Source of the DNA: Planctomycetota bacterium
Lineage (GTDB): Bacteria; Planctomycetota; Planctomycetia; Isosphaerales; Isosphaeraceae
DNA length: 5,565 nucleotides
Direction: 5' to 3'
NCBI GenBank assembly: GCA_021778575.1
Contig: JAJYCH010000368.1
Coordinates: forward strand, 1-5,565
This document shows, piece after piece, positions 1-5,565 of this stretch (positions are counted from its first letter, which is position 1; each line of letters starts with the position of its first letter). Below the pieces are notes generated by a model. The model worked only from the letters and a program-made list of their open reading frames with translations, was not told the DNA's origin and did no database searches. The position numbers and the translations under genes are program-made.

Positions 1-2127
1 GATGAGGATCAGGTCGGTCCGGCCGTCGCCGTCGACGTCGCCGAGGGCGAGATCCCGGGGTTCGAGTTCGGCGCCTCGTCTCGTGGCTTTCTTCTCGAAG
101 ATCTTGAAGGCGAACGCTCGGGTCAGGTCGTTATCCGCGCCGAAGGTGGCGAACTCGACGAAGTGATCGACCACGTCGGTCAGAACGATGTCGGGCTGGC
201 CATCGGCGTTGAGGTCGCCGACGATCAGGTCGCCGAACCGGGCCTCGTTCCGGGGCGACTCGTAGCTCGCCAGAGTCTTGAACTTGAGCCCCTTCTGGCC
301 GGCCAGGACGACGCCGAACCGCGAGGCTCCCGAGAGCAAGAGATCCTCGCGACCGTCGCCGTTGAGGTCGGTGACGTACATCCCCTTGAAGTCGTCGAAC
401 GCGCCCACGGAGAGCTTGCCGCTGGGCTGATACGTGCCGTCCTTCTTGGCGAGGAACAGGAGCGACTTCGAGGTCCGGTCGAGCATCGCGATTTCCTTGA
501 CGCCGTCGCCGTCGAGGTCGATCGCGGTGACGCCCTGGATCGCCGCCGAAGGCCGGCCCGAGTCGAACTGGTCCTGGACGACCCAGTGGCCATCCTTGTC
601 GAGCAAGAGTTTCCGGGCGAACGACTGCTGGGCGATGATCAGCGAGGGGCCATCGAGGTTGGCGATGCTCAGGCCGACGGGCGAGGCGTCGGCGAGCGGC
701 CCGAGTCCACCGGCGGCGGGGGCGGGGGGCTCTCCCGCCCGGCCGAGCAGCAAGAGCGGCGGGCCGAACAGGTCGAAGACCAGAACATCGGGCTGGCCGT
801 CGCGGTTGATGTCGAAGACCACCAACCGGGGCGGAACTCCGCCGACCCCCTTGAGCGGAACGCTGTCGACCGGACCCCAGCGGAACGGCACGAACGTGCC
901 CGATTTCTCGCGGGCGAGAGCCCGGAGAGTATAGACGTCGGCCGTCGATCCTTCAGCCTTGTCACGGGTGACGTAGAGGATCTCGGGCGACTTGTCGCCA
1001 CCCAGGTCGGCGATCTCGATCGCCACCGGCTCGCCGGTGATCGGCAAGGCGGTTGGGAAGGTCAGCCGGTTGTCTTTCAGGACGCTCTGGCCGAGTTGCT
1101 TTTCTTTCTCGGAGACGACGTAGACCTCGGCCTTGCCGTCGCCGTCGAGGTCGCCGAGCTTGACCGGACCACCGCCGACCAGGCCGGGGAAGGTCTTGCT
1201 CTCGCCCAGGCCGGCCTTGCCCGACTGGCGATAGACGACAAACAAGGCCCGGCTCGGGTCCGTGACGACGACGTCGAACTTGCCGTCGCCGTCGAGGTCG
1301 CCCATGTCGAGCGCCCGGCCTTGCTCGCTGCCCGGTGGGAGCGGATAGAAGCTCAGCCGCCCTCGGCTGCCCTCCTCATCGTCATCGGTCCCGAGCGTGA
1401 GGACGCGGGTCCGGCCCGACTGACCTTCGATCAAGACCATCTCGTCGCCGGGCTTGCTATCGACCTGACCGAACGCGTAAGCCCGCAGCGGCTCGACGGC
1501 GAATCGCTCCTCGGGGCCGTGCTTCCCTTTCTCGGTGGCGAACCGGACGCGGATGGGGTCGGCCTCGCCGCCGTCGAGCATCACCAGATCGGCCAGGCCG
1601 TTGCCGTCGAGGTCGAGAATCTTGACCATCCGGGGGTTCTCCAGCGTGTGCGGCAGTCGCTCGATCTCGCCGAGCTTCCCCTTCTCGCGCTGAAACATCA
1701 GGAGGATCTCATCCTTGGTGATCAAGGCGAGATCGCTCCGGCCGTCGTTGTCGAGGTCGCCGACGGCCAGCGAGCCGGGGGCCTCGATCGCCTCGCCGGT
1801 ATTGATCTTCTTGATGTCGCCGAACTTGCCGCCACCCTTATTGTGGAGGATCTCGATCCCCGCCGGGGTGCCGTAATAGACCAGGTCGAGCTTGCCGTCG
1901 CCGTCGAAGTCGCCCGCCTGAAGGCTGACGACTTCCTTGTTGACGGGGACGCTGACCAGCCGCATCCGCCGGTCGCTGGAGATCTTGTTGACCTCCTTGT
2001 CCTTGGCTTTATCGGGTTCGCCGAAGTCGGCATCGTCGCCGGTCCGGGGGGTGCTCAGAAGGAGGTCAATCCGCGACCGACCATTGTTGATGACCGCGAT
2101 ATCTTCGATCTTGTCACCGTCGAAGTC
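1..2127 (-). repeat. FG-GAP/VCBS tandem repeat array (about 14 units)
   Basis: This is the repeat part of the minus-strand protein. Eleven units keep a near-complete DxDxDG loop (for example DFDGDG 128-133, DLDNDG 179-184, DLDGDG 332-337, DLDGDG 381-386, DINRDG 494-499, DLNGDG 642-647, DVDGDG 752-757). Three are degraded: GQVDSKPGDE at 275-284, DLGGDK at 429-434 and NLDGPS at 545-550. At the DNA level the loops appear on the plus strand as repeated gccgtcgccgtcgaggtcg-like stretches. The last visible unit sits at the window edge, so more units may follow. Confidence 0.9.
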
Positions 2128-2292
2128 GCGGATCACCAGGCCGTTGATCCGGTTATCGAGCTTATAAACCTCCAGGGGGAGGAACCCGAAATAATCGGCC
2201 AGCCGAACGTCATCGCCGCCGAAGGCCGACACGCCGCTCGACACCCATGCCAGGCCCAAGATCCCAGCCAGTAAACCCGCGGGAGCACGCAT
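1..2292 (-). CDS. Secreted FG-GAP/VCBS repeat protein, C-terminus beyond window edge
   Basis: The frame runs from ATG at 2292 to base 1 without a stop, giving 764 residues; the C-terminus is missing. Residues 1-23 look like a Sec signal peptide: short n-region with R2, hydrophobic core LLAGILGLAW, and a probable cut after VSA (21-23). The rest is built from FG-GAP/VCBS units of the form G-D-L-D-G-D-G-x-x-D-L-V. Good units start near residues 56, 128, 179, 227, 332, 381, 494, 592, 642, 693 and 752; decayed ones near 276, 429 and 545. Spacing is mostly 47-51 residues, as for beta-propeller blades, and the DxDxDG loops are typical Ca-binding sites. In this family such proteins are exported or on the cell surface; ligand and function here are unknown. 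The start is well fixed: an in-frame TAG lies at 2305-2307, five codons upstream, and no other ATG lies between. The protein is divergent from the two plus-strand genes. Confidence 0.93.
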   Translation of the reverse strand, partial: MRAPAGLLAGILGLAWVSSGVSAFGGDDVRLADYFGFLPLEVYKLDNRINGLVIRDFDGDKIEDIAVINNGRSRIDLLLSTPRTGDDADFGEPDKAKDKEVNKISSDRRMRLVSVPVNKEVVSLQAGDFDGDGKLDLVYYGTPAGIEILHNKGGGKFGDIKKINTGEAIEAPGSLAVGDLDNDGRSDLALITKDEILLMFQREKGKLGEIERLPHTLENPRMVKILDLDGNGLADLVMLDGGEADPIRVRFATEKGKHGPEERFAVEPLRAYAFGQVDSKPGDEMVLIEGQSGRTRVLTLGTDDDEEGSRGRLSFYPLPPGSEQGRALDMGDLDGDGKFDVVVTDPSRALFVVYRQSGKAGLGESKTFPGLVGGGPVKLGDLDGDGKAEVYVVSEKEKQLGQSVLKDNRLTFPTALPITGEPVAIEIADLGGDKSPEILYVTRDKAEGSTADVYTLRALAREKSGTFVPFRWGPVDSVPLKGVGGVPPRLVVFDINRDGQPDVLVFDLFGPPLLLLGRAGEPPAPAAGGLGPLADASPVGLSIANLDGPSLIIAQQSFARKLLLDKDGHWVVQDQFDSGRPSAAIQGVTAIDLDGDGVKEIAMLDRTSKSLLFLAKKDGTYQPSGKLSVGAFDDFKGMYVTDLNGDGREDLLLSGASRFGVVLAGQKGLKFKTLASYESPRNEARFGDLIVGDLNADGQPDIVLTDVVDHFVEFATFGADNDLTRAFAFKIFEKKATRRGAELEPRDLALGDVDGDGRTDLILI

Positions 2293-2302
2293 CAGGTCGT
2301 CG

Positions 2303-2306
2303 TCCT
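2303..2306 (-). promoter_or_regulatory. Weak Shine-Dalgarno for the FG-GAP gene
   Basis: On the minus strand AGGA lies 10 nt before the ATG at 2292. It overlaps the in-frame TAG that bounds the gene upstream. It is short and somewhat distant, so ribosome binding may be weak or partly independent of a Shine-Dalgarno sequence. Confidence 0.35.
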
Positions 2307-2593
2307 ATCCATCGAGGAGAAAATCCATCCCGGCCGCTCCGATCGGCCCATTCGCTCCAGGTTAAAGGCGATCGAGCCCCGCGACAAGACGCGAGCTGGC
2401 GAGATCGGTTCCAACCGCCCCCCGCCAGGATCGCTCGATCCGTTCGAAATGGTGCTAAAAAGCAACAGGTTCACTTTTTCGGAATGAGAAATTTTCGTAC
2501 AGCCGCTTTTTTGAACCCGGAACTCTCTGATCGAGCACAAACTTTACAGTTGGAACCACTGCCCTTGAGCAGGGATGTTTGAGCGGATCGGGC

Positions 2594-2612
2594 CAACGCC
2601 TTTTTTTGTTGG
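2594..2612 (+). promoter_or_regulatory. CAAC-N3-T7-GTTGG element upstream of the zinc-ribbon gene
   Basis: CAAC (2594-2597), three bases, seven T (2601-2607) and GTTGG (2608-2612). The same arrangement with five T recurs at 3205-3221 ahead of the kinase gene. CAAC and GTTG are inverted complements flanking the T-tract. It ends 87 nt before the ATG at 2700. A weak promoter could follow (TTGGGA 2613-2618, 16-nt spacer, GATCAT 2635-2640, four of six matches each). Its role is inference. Confidence 0.35.
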
Positions 2613-2654
2613 TTGGGAACGAGGAAGTTCACTCGATCATCCGCCTTAATTTTC

Positions 2655-2674
2655 GATCGCGGCGGCCCGCGATC
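2655..2674 (+). promoter_or_regulatory. Perfect 8-bp stem-loop just upstream of the zinc-ribbon gene RBS
   Basis: GATCGCGG (2655-2662) and CCGCGATC (2667-2674) are exact reverse complements around a CGGC loop. The stem is GC-rich and lies between AT-rich flanks, ending 11 nt before AAGGAG. It could be an operator palindrome, a 5'-leader hairpin affecting mRNA stability or translation, or a terminator stem; it has no following U-run, which argues against the last. Confidence 0.5.
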
Positions 2675-2685
2675 ACTTAATCCGC

Positions 2686-2691
2686 AAGGAG
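2686..2691 (+). promoter_or_regulatory. Shine-Dalgarno AAGGAG
   Basis: AAGGAG ends 8 nt before the ATG at 2700. This strong, well-spaced site decides the start over the upstream TTG at 2613 in the same frame. Confidence 0.75.
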
Positions 2692-2699
2692 TTTTCGGC

Positions 2700-3080
2700 A
2701 TGATGACGCACACGATGCTGGACCTGGCGCTCTCGACGACTCACGAGTTGATCCCCACGCGGGCGCCGGAGGTCCCGATGGCGAATCGTTCGATCGTTCG
2801 GGTCATCTGGGGAAGCAATCTGGGAAGCACCTATCAGCGGTATGTTCCCTCGGGTAGCCTGCCCTGGGTGGCGGCCCCGGATCTGTCTCGTGCCGAAAAC
2901 TCAGTCTTCTCGATGCCTCTGACCTGCCCGAACTGCGCCGGATCGTTCGAACTTCACCAGCGCGTCGGTCATTCGCCCGATCGACTCCACGGGACTTGCA
3001 AATGCTGCGGAACCTCGGCCCAGGTGCAGGTCGGCGAGCAAGGCCGGATCACCCTGGAAGTGCTCAACCAGAAGCCTTGA
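2700..3080 (+). CDS. Small zinc-ribbon-like protein of unknown function
   Basis: A 126-residue protein, ATG 2700 to TGA 3078-3080. I do not recognise the family. The first 70 residues have no clear domain; they include an aromatic stretch (W37, Y45, Y48, W56). The C-terminal part has two CxxC knuckles, CPNC (76-79) and CKCC (100-103, followed by G104-T105), about 20 residues apart with H86, H91 and H97 between. This is the spacing of a small zinc ribbon, so Zn binding is likely; such modules bind nucleic acid or protein partners, or are simply structural. There is no signal peptide or membrane segment, so it is probably cytoplasmic. The start is chosen for AAGGAG at 2686-2691. A second in-frame ATG at 2778 (M27) has its own GGAGG at 2768-2772 and would give 100 residues. 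The kinase gene follows after 245 bp on the same strand, too far for a tight operon. Confidence 0.8.
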   Translation: MMTHTMLDLALSTTHELIPTRAPEVPMANRSIVRVIWGSNLGSTYQRYVPSGSLPWVAAPDLSRAENSVFSMPLTCPNCAGSFELHQRVGHSPDRLHGTCKCCGTSAQVQVGEQGRITLEVLNQKP

Positions 3081-3109
3081 TCCGAGAATCGGTCGCGTCA
3101 CCGGATCAA
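3077..3109 (+). repeat. 8-bp inverted repeat over the zinc-ribbon stop codon
   Basis: TTGATCCG (3077-3084) and CGGATCAA (3102-3109) are exact reverse complements with a 17-nt loop. The left arm covers the TGA stop. A 4-bp stem (CCGA 3082-3085 / TCGG 3089-3092) competes with it. There is no U-tract after the stem, so a classical intrinsic terminator is not supported, but a role in 3' end protection or termination is possible. Confidence 0.35.
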
Positions 3110-3120
3110 CCTTCCGACGC

Positions 3121-3150
3121 TCGACATGGTTCTCAAGAACCGCGAGTCGA
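3121..3150 (+). repeat. Two-part stem-loop between zinc-ribbon and kinase genes
   Basis: Inner stem GGTTC (3128-3132) / GAACC (3137-3141) with a TCAA loop; outer stem TCGAC (3121-3125) / GTCGA (3146-3150), separated by an asymmetric internal loop (2 and 4 nt). As DNA the core GGTTCT-CA-AGAACC is a 14-bp dyad. It may end the upstream transcript or serve as a protein-binding site. No U-run follows. Confidence 0.35.
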
Positions 3151-3204
3151 TCACCCAGTGACGCCTCAAGCTCTCGTGGTGACAGACACCCAATCAGCCG
3201 GGAA

Positions 3205-3221
3205 CAACAAGTTTTTGTTGG
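3205..3221 (+). promoter_or_regulatory. CAAC-N3-T5-GTTGG element upstream of the kinase gene
   Basis: CAAC (3205-3208), three bases, five T (3212-3216), GTTGG (3217-3221); the counterpart of 2594-2612. CAACAA (3205-3210) and TTGTTG (3215-3220) form a perfect 6-bp inverted repeat with a GTTT loop. Its right end overlaps the candidate -35 box. The stem is AT-rich and thus weak as RNA; a DNA-level role (UP-like tract or operator) is a fair guess. Confidence 0.35.
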
Positions 3222-3246
3222 CATTCTGACCGAAATTCCCTATCTT
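3218..3246 (+). promoter_or_regulatory. Candidate sigma70-type promoter of the kinase gene
   Basis: TTGGCA (3218-3223, five of six to TTGACA), a 17-nt spacer and TATCTT (3241-3246, four of six to TATAAT). Spacing is ideal. Transcription would begin near 3253 and leave a leader of about 73 nt before the ATG at 3326. A T-tract sits just upstream of the -35 box. Confidence 0.5.
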
Positions 3247-3289
3247 AGGAGCACTTCATTTCTCGGGAAGGTTCCCTGATTGCCGCCAC

Positions 3290-3310
3290 GAAGCGCGAAC
3301 GAGTCGCTTC
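3290..3310 (+). promoter_or_regulatory. Leader stem-loop abutting the kinase RBS
   Basis: GAAGCG (3290-3295) and CGCTTC (3305-3310) pair perfectly with a 9-nt loop. The stem ends one base before GAGGAG (3312-3317), so it could influence ribosome access. A second small dyad, GGGAA-GG-TTCCC, lies at 3265-3276 in the same leader. Confidence 0.4.
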
Positions 3311-3311
3311 C

Positions 3312-3317
3312 GAGGAG
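3312..3317 (+). promoter_or_regulatory. Shine-Dalgarno GAGGAG
   Basis: GAGGAG ends 8 nt before the ATG at 3326, the same spacing as in the zinc-ribbon gene. No upstream in-frame ATG is found back to the promoter, which fixes the start. Confidence 0.75.
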
Positions 3318-3325
3318 ACTTCACC

Positions 3326-5565
3326 ATGCCGGGACACCCCACGGGAAATCGTTCCGAACCGTTGGAACGGGAATCCCAGGACACCGGCGAGTCCCTTATT
3401 TCCTCCGTCGATCGCGCCGACCTGATCATCCCGGATAATTCCGAAGCTCCGACGGCTGCGGCAACCGATGCCCCTCGCCATCGTCCCCGGCCGGAGCCGA
3501 CCAGCGACGGGAGCGAAAACCCGTCGAAGGCCACTTCGCCCAGATTCCTGATGGACGACGGCCCGGCTGATCGGCCCACGGGTTCTCGGACCAGGATGAT
3601 CGGCGATTATGAGCTGATCGACGTCCTTGGCCGAGGCGGGATGGGGATCGTCTACCGCGCCCGACAGATCAGCCTGAACCGGATCGTGGCCCTCAAGTTG
3701 ATCCGGACCGATGGGCGGCCGAGCGAGTCGGAAATCCGCCGGTTCCAGCACGAGGCGGAGGCGGTCGCCGCTCTCGACCACCCGGCCATCGTGGCGATCC
3801 ACGAGGTGGGAATTCATCAGGGTTTGCCCTTTTTCAGCATGAGGCTGATCGCCGGAGAGACCCTTCAGCAGGCGAATTCGCGGCTCCGAGGCAACTTTAC
3901 CGCCATCACGCGGATTCTCGCCGGAGCCGCGCGAGGCGTCCAGCATGCTCACGAACGAGGGCTACTCCACCGCGACCTCAAGCCGGGCAACATCCTCCTC
4001 GACGACCAGGATGCGCCGCATGTCACCGACTTCGGTCTGGCCAAACGGATCGATACCAGCGAGATCGACGCCACGCAGACCGGCATCTTCCTGGGAACTC
4101 CAGGCTACATGGCGCCCGAGCAAGCCACCGCGTCCCAGGGAGCGATCACAACCTCGACCGATATCTACGGTCTGGGAGCCATCCTCTACACGATGCTCTC
4201 GGGTCAGGCCCCGCACCGAGGGACGACGATCCTGGAAATCCTCGACGCGGTTCGCGAAAATGCGCTCGAATCGCCCGCCCGGTACGACCCGTCGATCCCG
4301 CGCGATCTCTGCCTGATCTGCATGAAGTGCCTGGAGAAAGACCCGTCGAGGCGCTATCACTCGGCCGGAGAGCTGGCCGACGACCTGGAACGCTGGCTCG
4401 ACGGTCGACCGATCACCGCCCGACAGGTCGGCGGCGTGACCCGCGCTGTCATGTGGTGCAAGCGCAAGCCGGTCGTCGCGGGACTCGCCGCCGCGCTGCT
4501 GATCACGACACTCGTCGGAGCAACCGGCATCCTGGTCAACTGGCTCGAATTGCGCCGGGCCAATGCCCAGATCCGGTCGGAGTGGGAAGCGTCGCGCCAG
4601 CTCAACAAGTTTCTGGTCTCCGACCTCCTGGCCTGGTCATCGCCATTCCTGGCCGGTCGGAGCGATATCCCGGTCTCGGCTTTGCTTGACCGGTCGGTGC
4701 AGCTCGCCGCGACCCGGTTCGCCAAATACCCCAAGATCGAGGGGTCGATTCGCGAGACCATCGGTGCCAGCTACCTGGCGCTCGGTCTGCTTCCCCAGGC
4801 CGAGGCCGAACTCCTCCGGTCGATCAAGCTTCGCGAGTCCTTACCCGAAGCGGACGAACTCGACCGGCTCTCGGCCCTCTATTACCTCGGCCGACTCCGG
4901 CTGATGCAGGCGCGGTACGAGGAAGCCGAAAATTATAGCGTCAAGGCCCTCCAGGGCCGGACCAAGCTCCTGGGCGAGACCGACGAGGCCACTCTCGAGG
5001 CCGGCGAGCTGGTCGGTGGCGTTCTGAGGTTACGCGGAAAAGTCGACGAGGCCCGCAAACTCCTCGAAAAGACGGCCACCCTCGCTCATCAGACCTTTGG
5101 TGATGAGCACCCGTTGACTCTCCACCCGCTGATCGACCTGGCGGCCATCGCGCTGGAACAGGGCCACTACGAGGAAGCTCTGGCAAGCTTCACCCAGATC
5201 ACGCAGACACACATGCGGATCTTCGGCCCCGACCACTCCGAGACATTGCTCGCCCGATCCAAGCTCGCCGTGGTCCTGCTCAACCTGGGGCGAGAGGAAC
5301 AGGCCGAGGAAATCCTCGCCCAAGTGGTCGGATCGGCTCGCGAGGTCCTCGGACCCGACAATCCCGAGACACTCCAGATCAGCGGCAACCTGGCGGCCGT
5401 CCGGGTGGGACTCCGAAAATTCGCCGAGGCCGTCCAGGGGATCAACGAGACCCTGAAGGCCCTCAAGAACGTTCTCCCCACGGGTCACCCCCAGATTCTC
5501 ACCACGGAACTCAACCTCGCGGTGGTCCTGCTCGAACAGGACAAGCTCGACGAGGGCGAAGCGAT
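3326..5565 (+). CDS. Membrane-anchored Hanks-type Ser/Thr protein kinase with C-terminal TPR array, 3' end beyond window
   Basis: The gene starts at ATG 3326 and is open to the right edge (746 codons visible). Residues 1-90 are polar, rich in Pro, Ser, Asp and Arg, and probably disordered. The kinase domain spans about 94-357 and looks active: glycine loop GRGGMGIVY (102-110), ATP-binding lysine VALK (K124), alpha-C glutamate probably E143, catalytic loop HRDLKPGN (215-222, D217), DFG (235-237), and GTPGYMAPEQ (257-266) in the activation segment. It should phosphorylate Ser/Thr on proteins; the substrate is unknown. A juxtamembrane MWCKRKP segment leads into one membrane helix (about 383-404), followed by a likely coiled stretch and TPR repeats from about 471. 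With a cytoplasmic kinase domain the TPRs would face the other side of the membrane, perhaps as a sensor or scaffold. This architecture is common in planctomycetes. Its own promoter and RBS suggest separate transcription. Confidence 0.95.
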   Translation, partial: MPGHPTGNRSEPLERESQDTGESLISSVDRADLIIPDNSEAPTAAATDAPRHRPRPEPTSDGSENPSKATSPRFLMDDGPADRPTGSRTRMIGDYELIDVLGRGGMGIVYRARQISLNRIVALKLIRTDGRPSESEIRRFQHEAEAVAALDHPAIVAIHEVGIHQGLPFFSMRLIAGETLQQANSRLRGNFTAITRILAGAARGVQHAHERGLLHRDLKPGNILLDDQDAPHVTDFGLAKRIDTSEIDATQTGIFLGTPGYMAPEQATASQGAITTSTDIYGLGAILYTMLSGQAPHRGTTILEILDAVRENALESPARYDPSIPRDLCLICMKCLEKDPSRRYHSAGELADDLERWLDGRPITARQVGGVTRAVMWCKRKPVVAGLAAALLITTLVGATGILVNWLELRRANAQIRSEWEASRQLNKFLVSDLLAWSSPFLAGRSDIPVSALLDRSVQLAATRFAKYPKIEGSIRETIGASYLALGLLPQAEAELLRSIKLRESLPEADELDRLSALYYLGRLRLMQARYEEAENYSVKALQGRTKLLGETDEATLEAGELVGGVLRLRGKVDEARKLLEKTATLAHQTFGDEHPLTLHPLIDLAAIALEQGHYEEALASFTQITQTHMRIFGPDHSETLLARSKLAVVLLNLGREEQAEEILAQVVGSAREVLGPDNPETLQISGNLAAVRVGLRKFAEAVQGINETLKALKNVLPTGHPQILTTELNLAVVLLEQDKLDEGEA
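4976..5565 (+). repeat. TPR array with exact 42-residue period in the kinase C-terminus
   Basis: Kinase residues 551-592, 593-634, 635-676 and 677-718 are four consecutive 42-residue units, and a fifth begins at 719 and is cut by the window. Units open with a form like G-x-D-H-P-x-T-L (DEHPLTLH, PDHSETLL, PDNPETLQ, then THE related GHPQILTT) and carry G-x-x-x-E-A in the second helix turn (GHYEEAL, GREEQAE). This is the kinesin-light-chain-like TPR_10/TPR_12 type. Two more diverged units precede it at about 471-504 and 513-550. Such arrays bind proteins or peptides. Confidence 0.85.

Larger units (their letters stand above)
2293..2699. other. Divergent intergenic region, no gene seen
   Basis: These 407 bp separate the divergent FG-GAP and zinc-ribbon genes and should carry both promoters. 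The part from about 2455 to 2655 is clearly more AT-rich than its surroundings, with T-runs at 2473-2479, 2507-2512 and 2601-2607. It contains a small GC inverted repeat (GGCCG 2332-2336 / CGGCC 2344-2348), a T-tract flanked by CAAC and GTTGG (2594-2612) and a perfect hairpin (2655-2674). I found no convincing -35/-10 pair for the minus-strand gene. Short open frames here (for example an 82-codon minus-strand frame ending at 2292) show no domain and look non-coding. Confidence 0.7.

Noticed and set aside
1..2127. Recurring gccgtcgccgtcgaggtcg-like DNA considered as a CRISPR or intergenic repeat
   Set aside because: The copies are degenerate, unevenly spaced (mostly 140-155 bp) and in frame; they encode the DxDxDG loops of the FG-GAP units.
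163..2274. A 703-codon plus-strand open frame rich in VAVEVAD-like repeats
   Set aside because: It lies in exact codon register antisense to the FG-GAP gene; GDLDGDG codons read backwards give AVAVEVA. The minus-strand product has a signal peptide and a known repeat, while this one has no RBS or recognisable domain.
2305..2328. A 7-codon minus-strand upstream ORF (MDFLLDG) in frame with the FG-GAP gene
   Set aside because: It is very short, has no clear RBS and no leader-peptide signature such as repeated regulatory codons.
2292..2540. An 82-codon minus-strand frame whose TGA overlaps the FG-GAP ATG by one base (TGATG)
   Set aside because: The overlap looks like translational coupling, but the product has no recognisable domain and lies in the AT-rich divergent promoter region; probably chance.
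2559..2572. Small hairpin CTGC / GCAG with a 6-nt loop
   Set aside because: Four base pairs is within chance expectation, and no U-run follows.
2613..2699. Upstream extension of the zinc-ribbon gene to TTG 2613
   Set aside because: There is no Shine-Dalgarno at a suitable distance before 2613, the extension would translate the hairpin and RBS region, and ATG 2700 has a strong RBS.
3245..3952. A 235-codon minus-strand open frame
   Set aside because: It is antisense to the kinase N-terminal part and glycine loop; the kinase motifs on the plus strand are decisive.

Overview
The window holds two large genes cut by its edges and one small complete gene, most likely from a planctomycete, probably the Isosphaeraceae/Gemmatales side. 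Three things point there: high GC with strong third-position bias; a Ser/Thr kinase whose juxtamembrane segment (ARQVGGVTRAVMWCKRKPVVAGL, residues 365-387, read in two pieces) resembles the usual planctomycete form around 'R-x-V-G...W-C-R-R-N-P-V-V-A-G-L'; and a secreted FG-GAP/VCBS repeat protein next to it. The taxonomic call rests on recognition of sequence style, not on a search.

Layout: (1) 1-2292, minus strand, an exported FG-GAP/VCBS repeat protein with 764 residues visible. It has a signal peptide and about 14 Asp-rich, Ca-binding-type repeat units, and its C-terminus lies beyond base 1. (2) 2293-2699, a 407-bp divergent intergenic region with T-tracts and a perfect 8-bp-stem hairpin. 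(3) 2700-3080, plus strand, a 126-residue protein of unknown function with a C-terminal CxxC...CxxC zinc-ribbon-like module. (4) 3081-3325, a 245-bp spacer with several inverted repeats and a good sigma70-type promoter candidate. (5) 3326-5565, plus strand, a membrane-anchored Hanks-type Ser/Thr kinase with a C-terminal tandem TPR array, 746 residues visible and open at the right edge.

The three genes do not form an obvious operon. The FG-GAP gene is divergent from the other two, and the kinase has its own candidate promoter and ribosome binding site. A plausible reading is a surface protein, a small metal-binding protein and a signalling kinase that happen to be neighbours; no shared pathway can be shown from the sequence. 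I see no RNA gene, mobile element, CRISPR array or clear undescribed system. The most interesting unexplained structure is non-coding: a matched CAAC-N3-T(5-7)-GTTGG element upstream of both plus-strand genes, and a stem-loop just ahead of each of their Shine-Dalgarno sequences.
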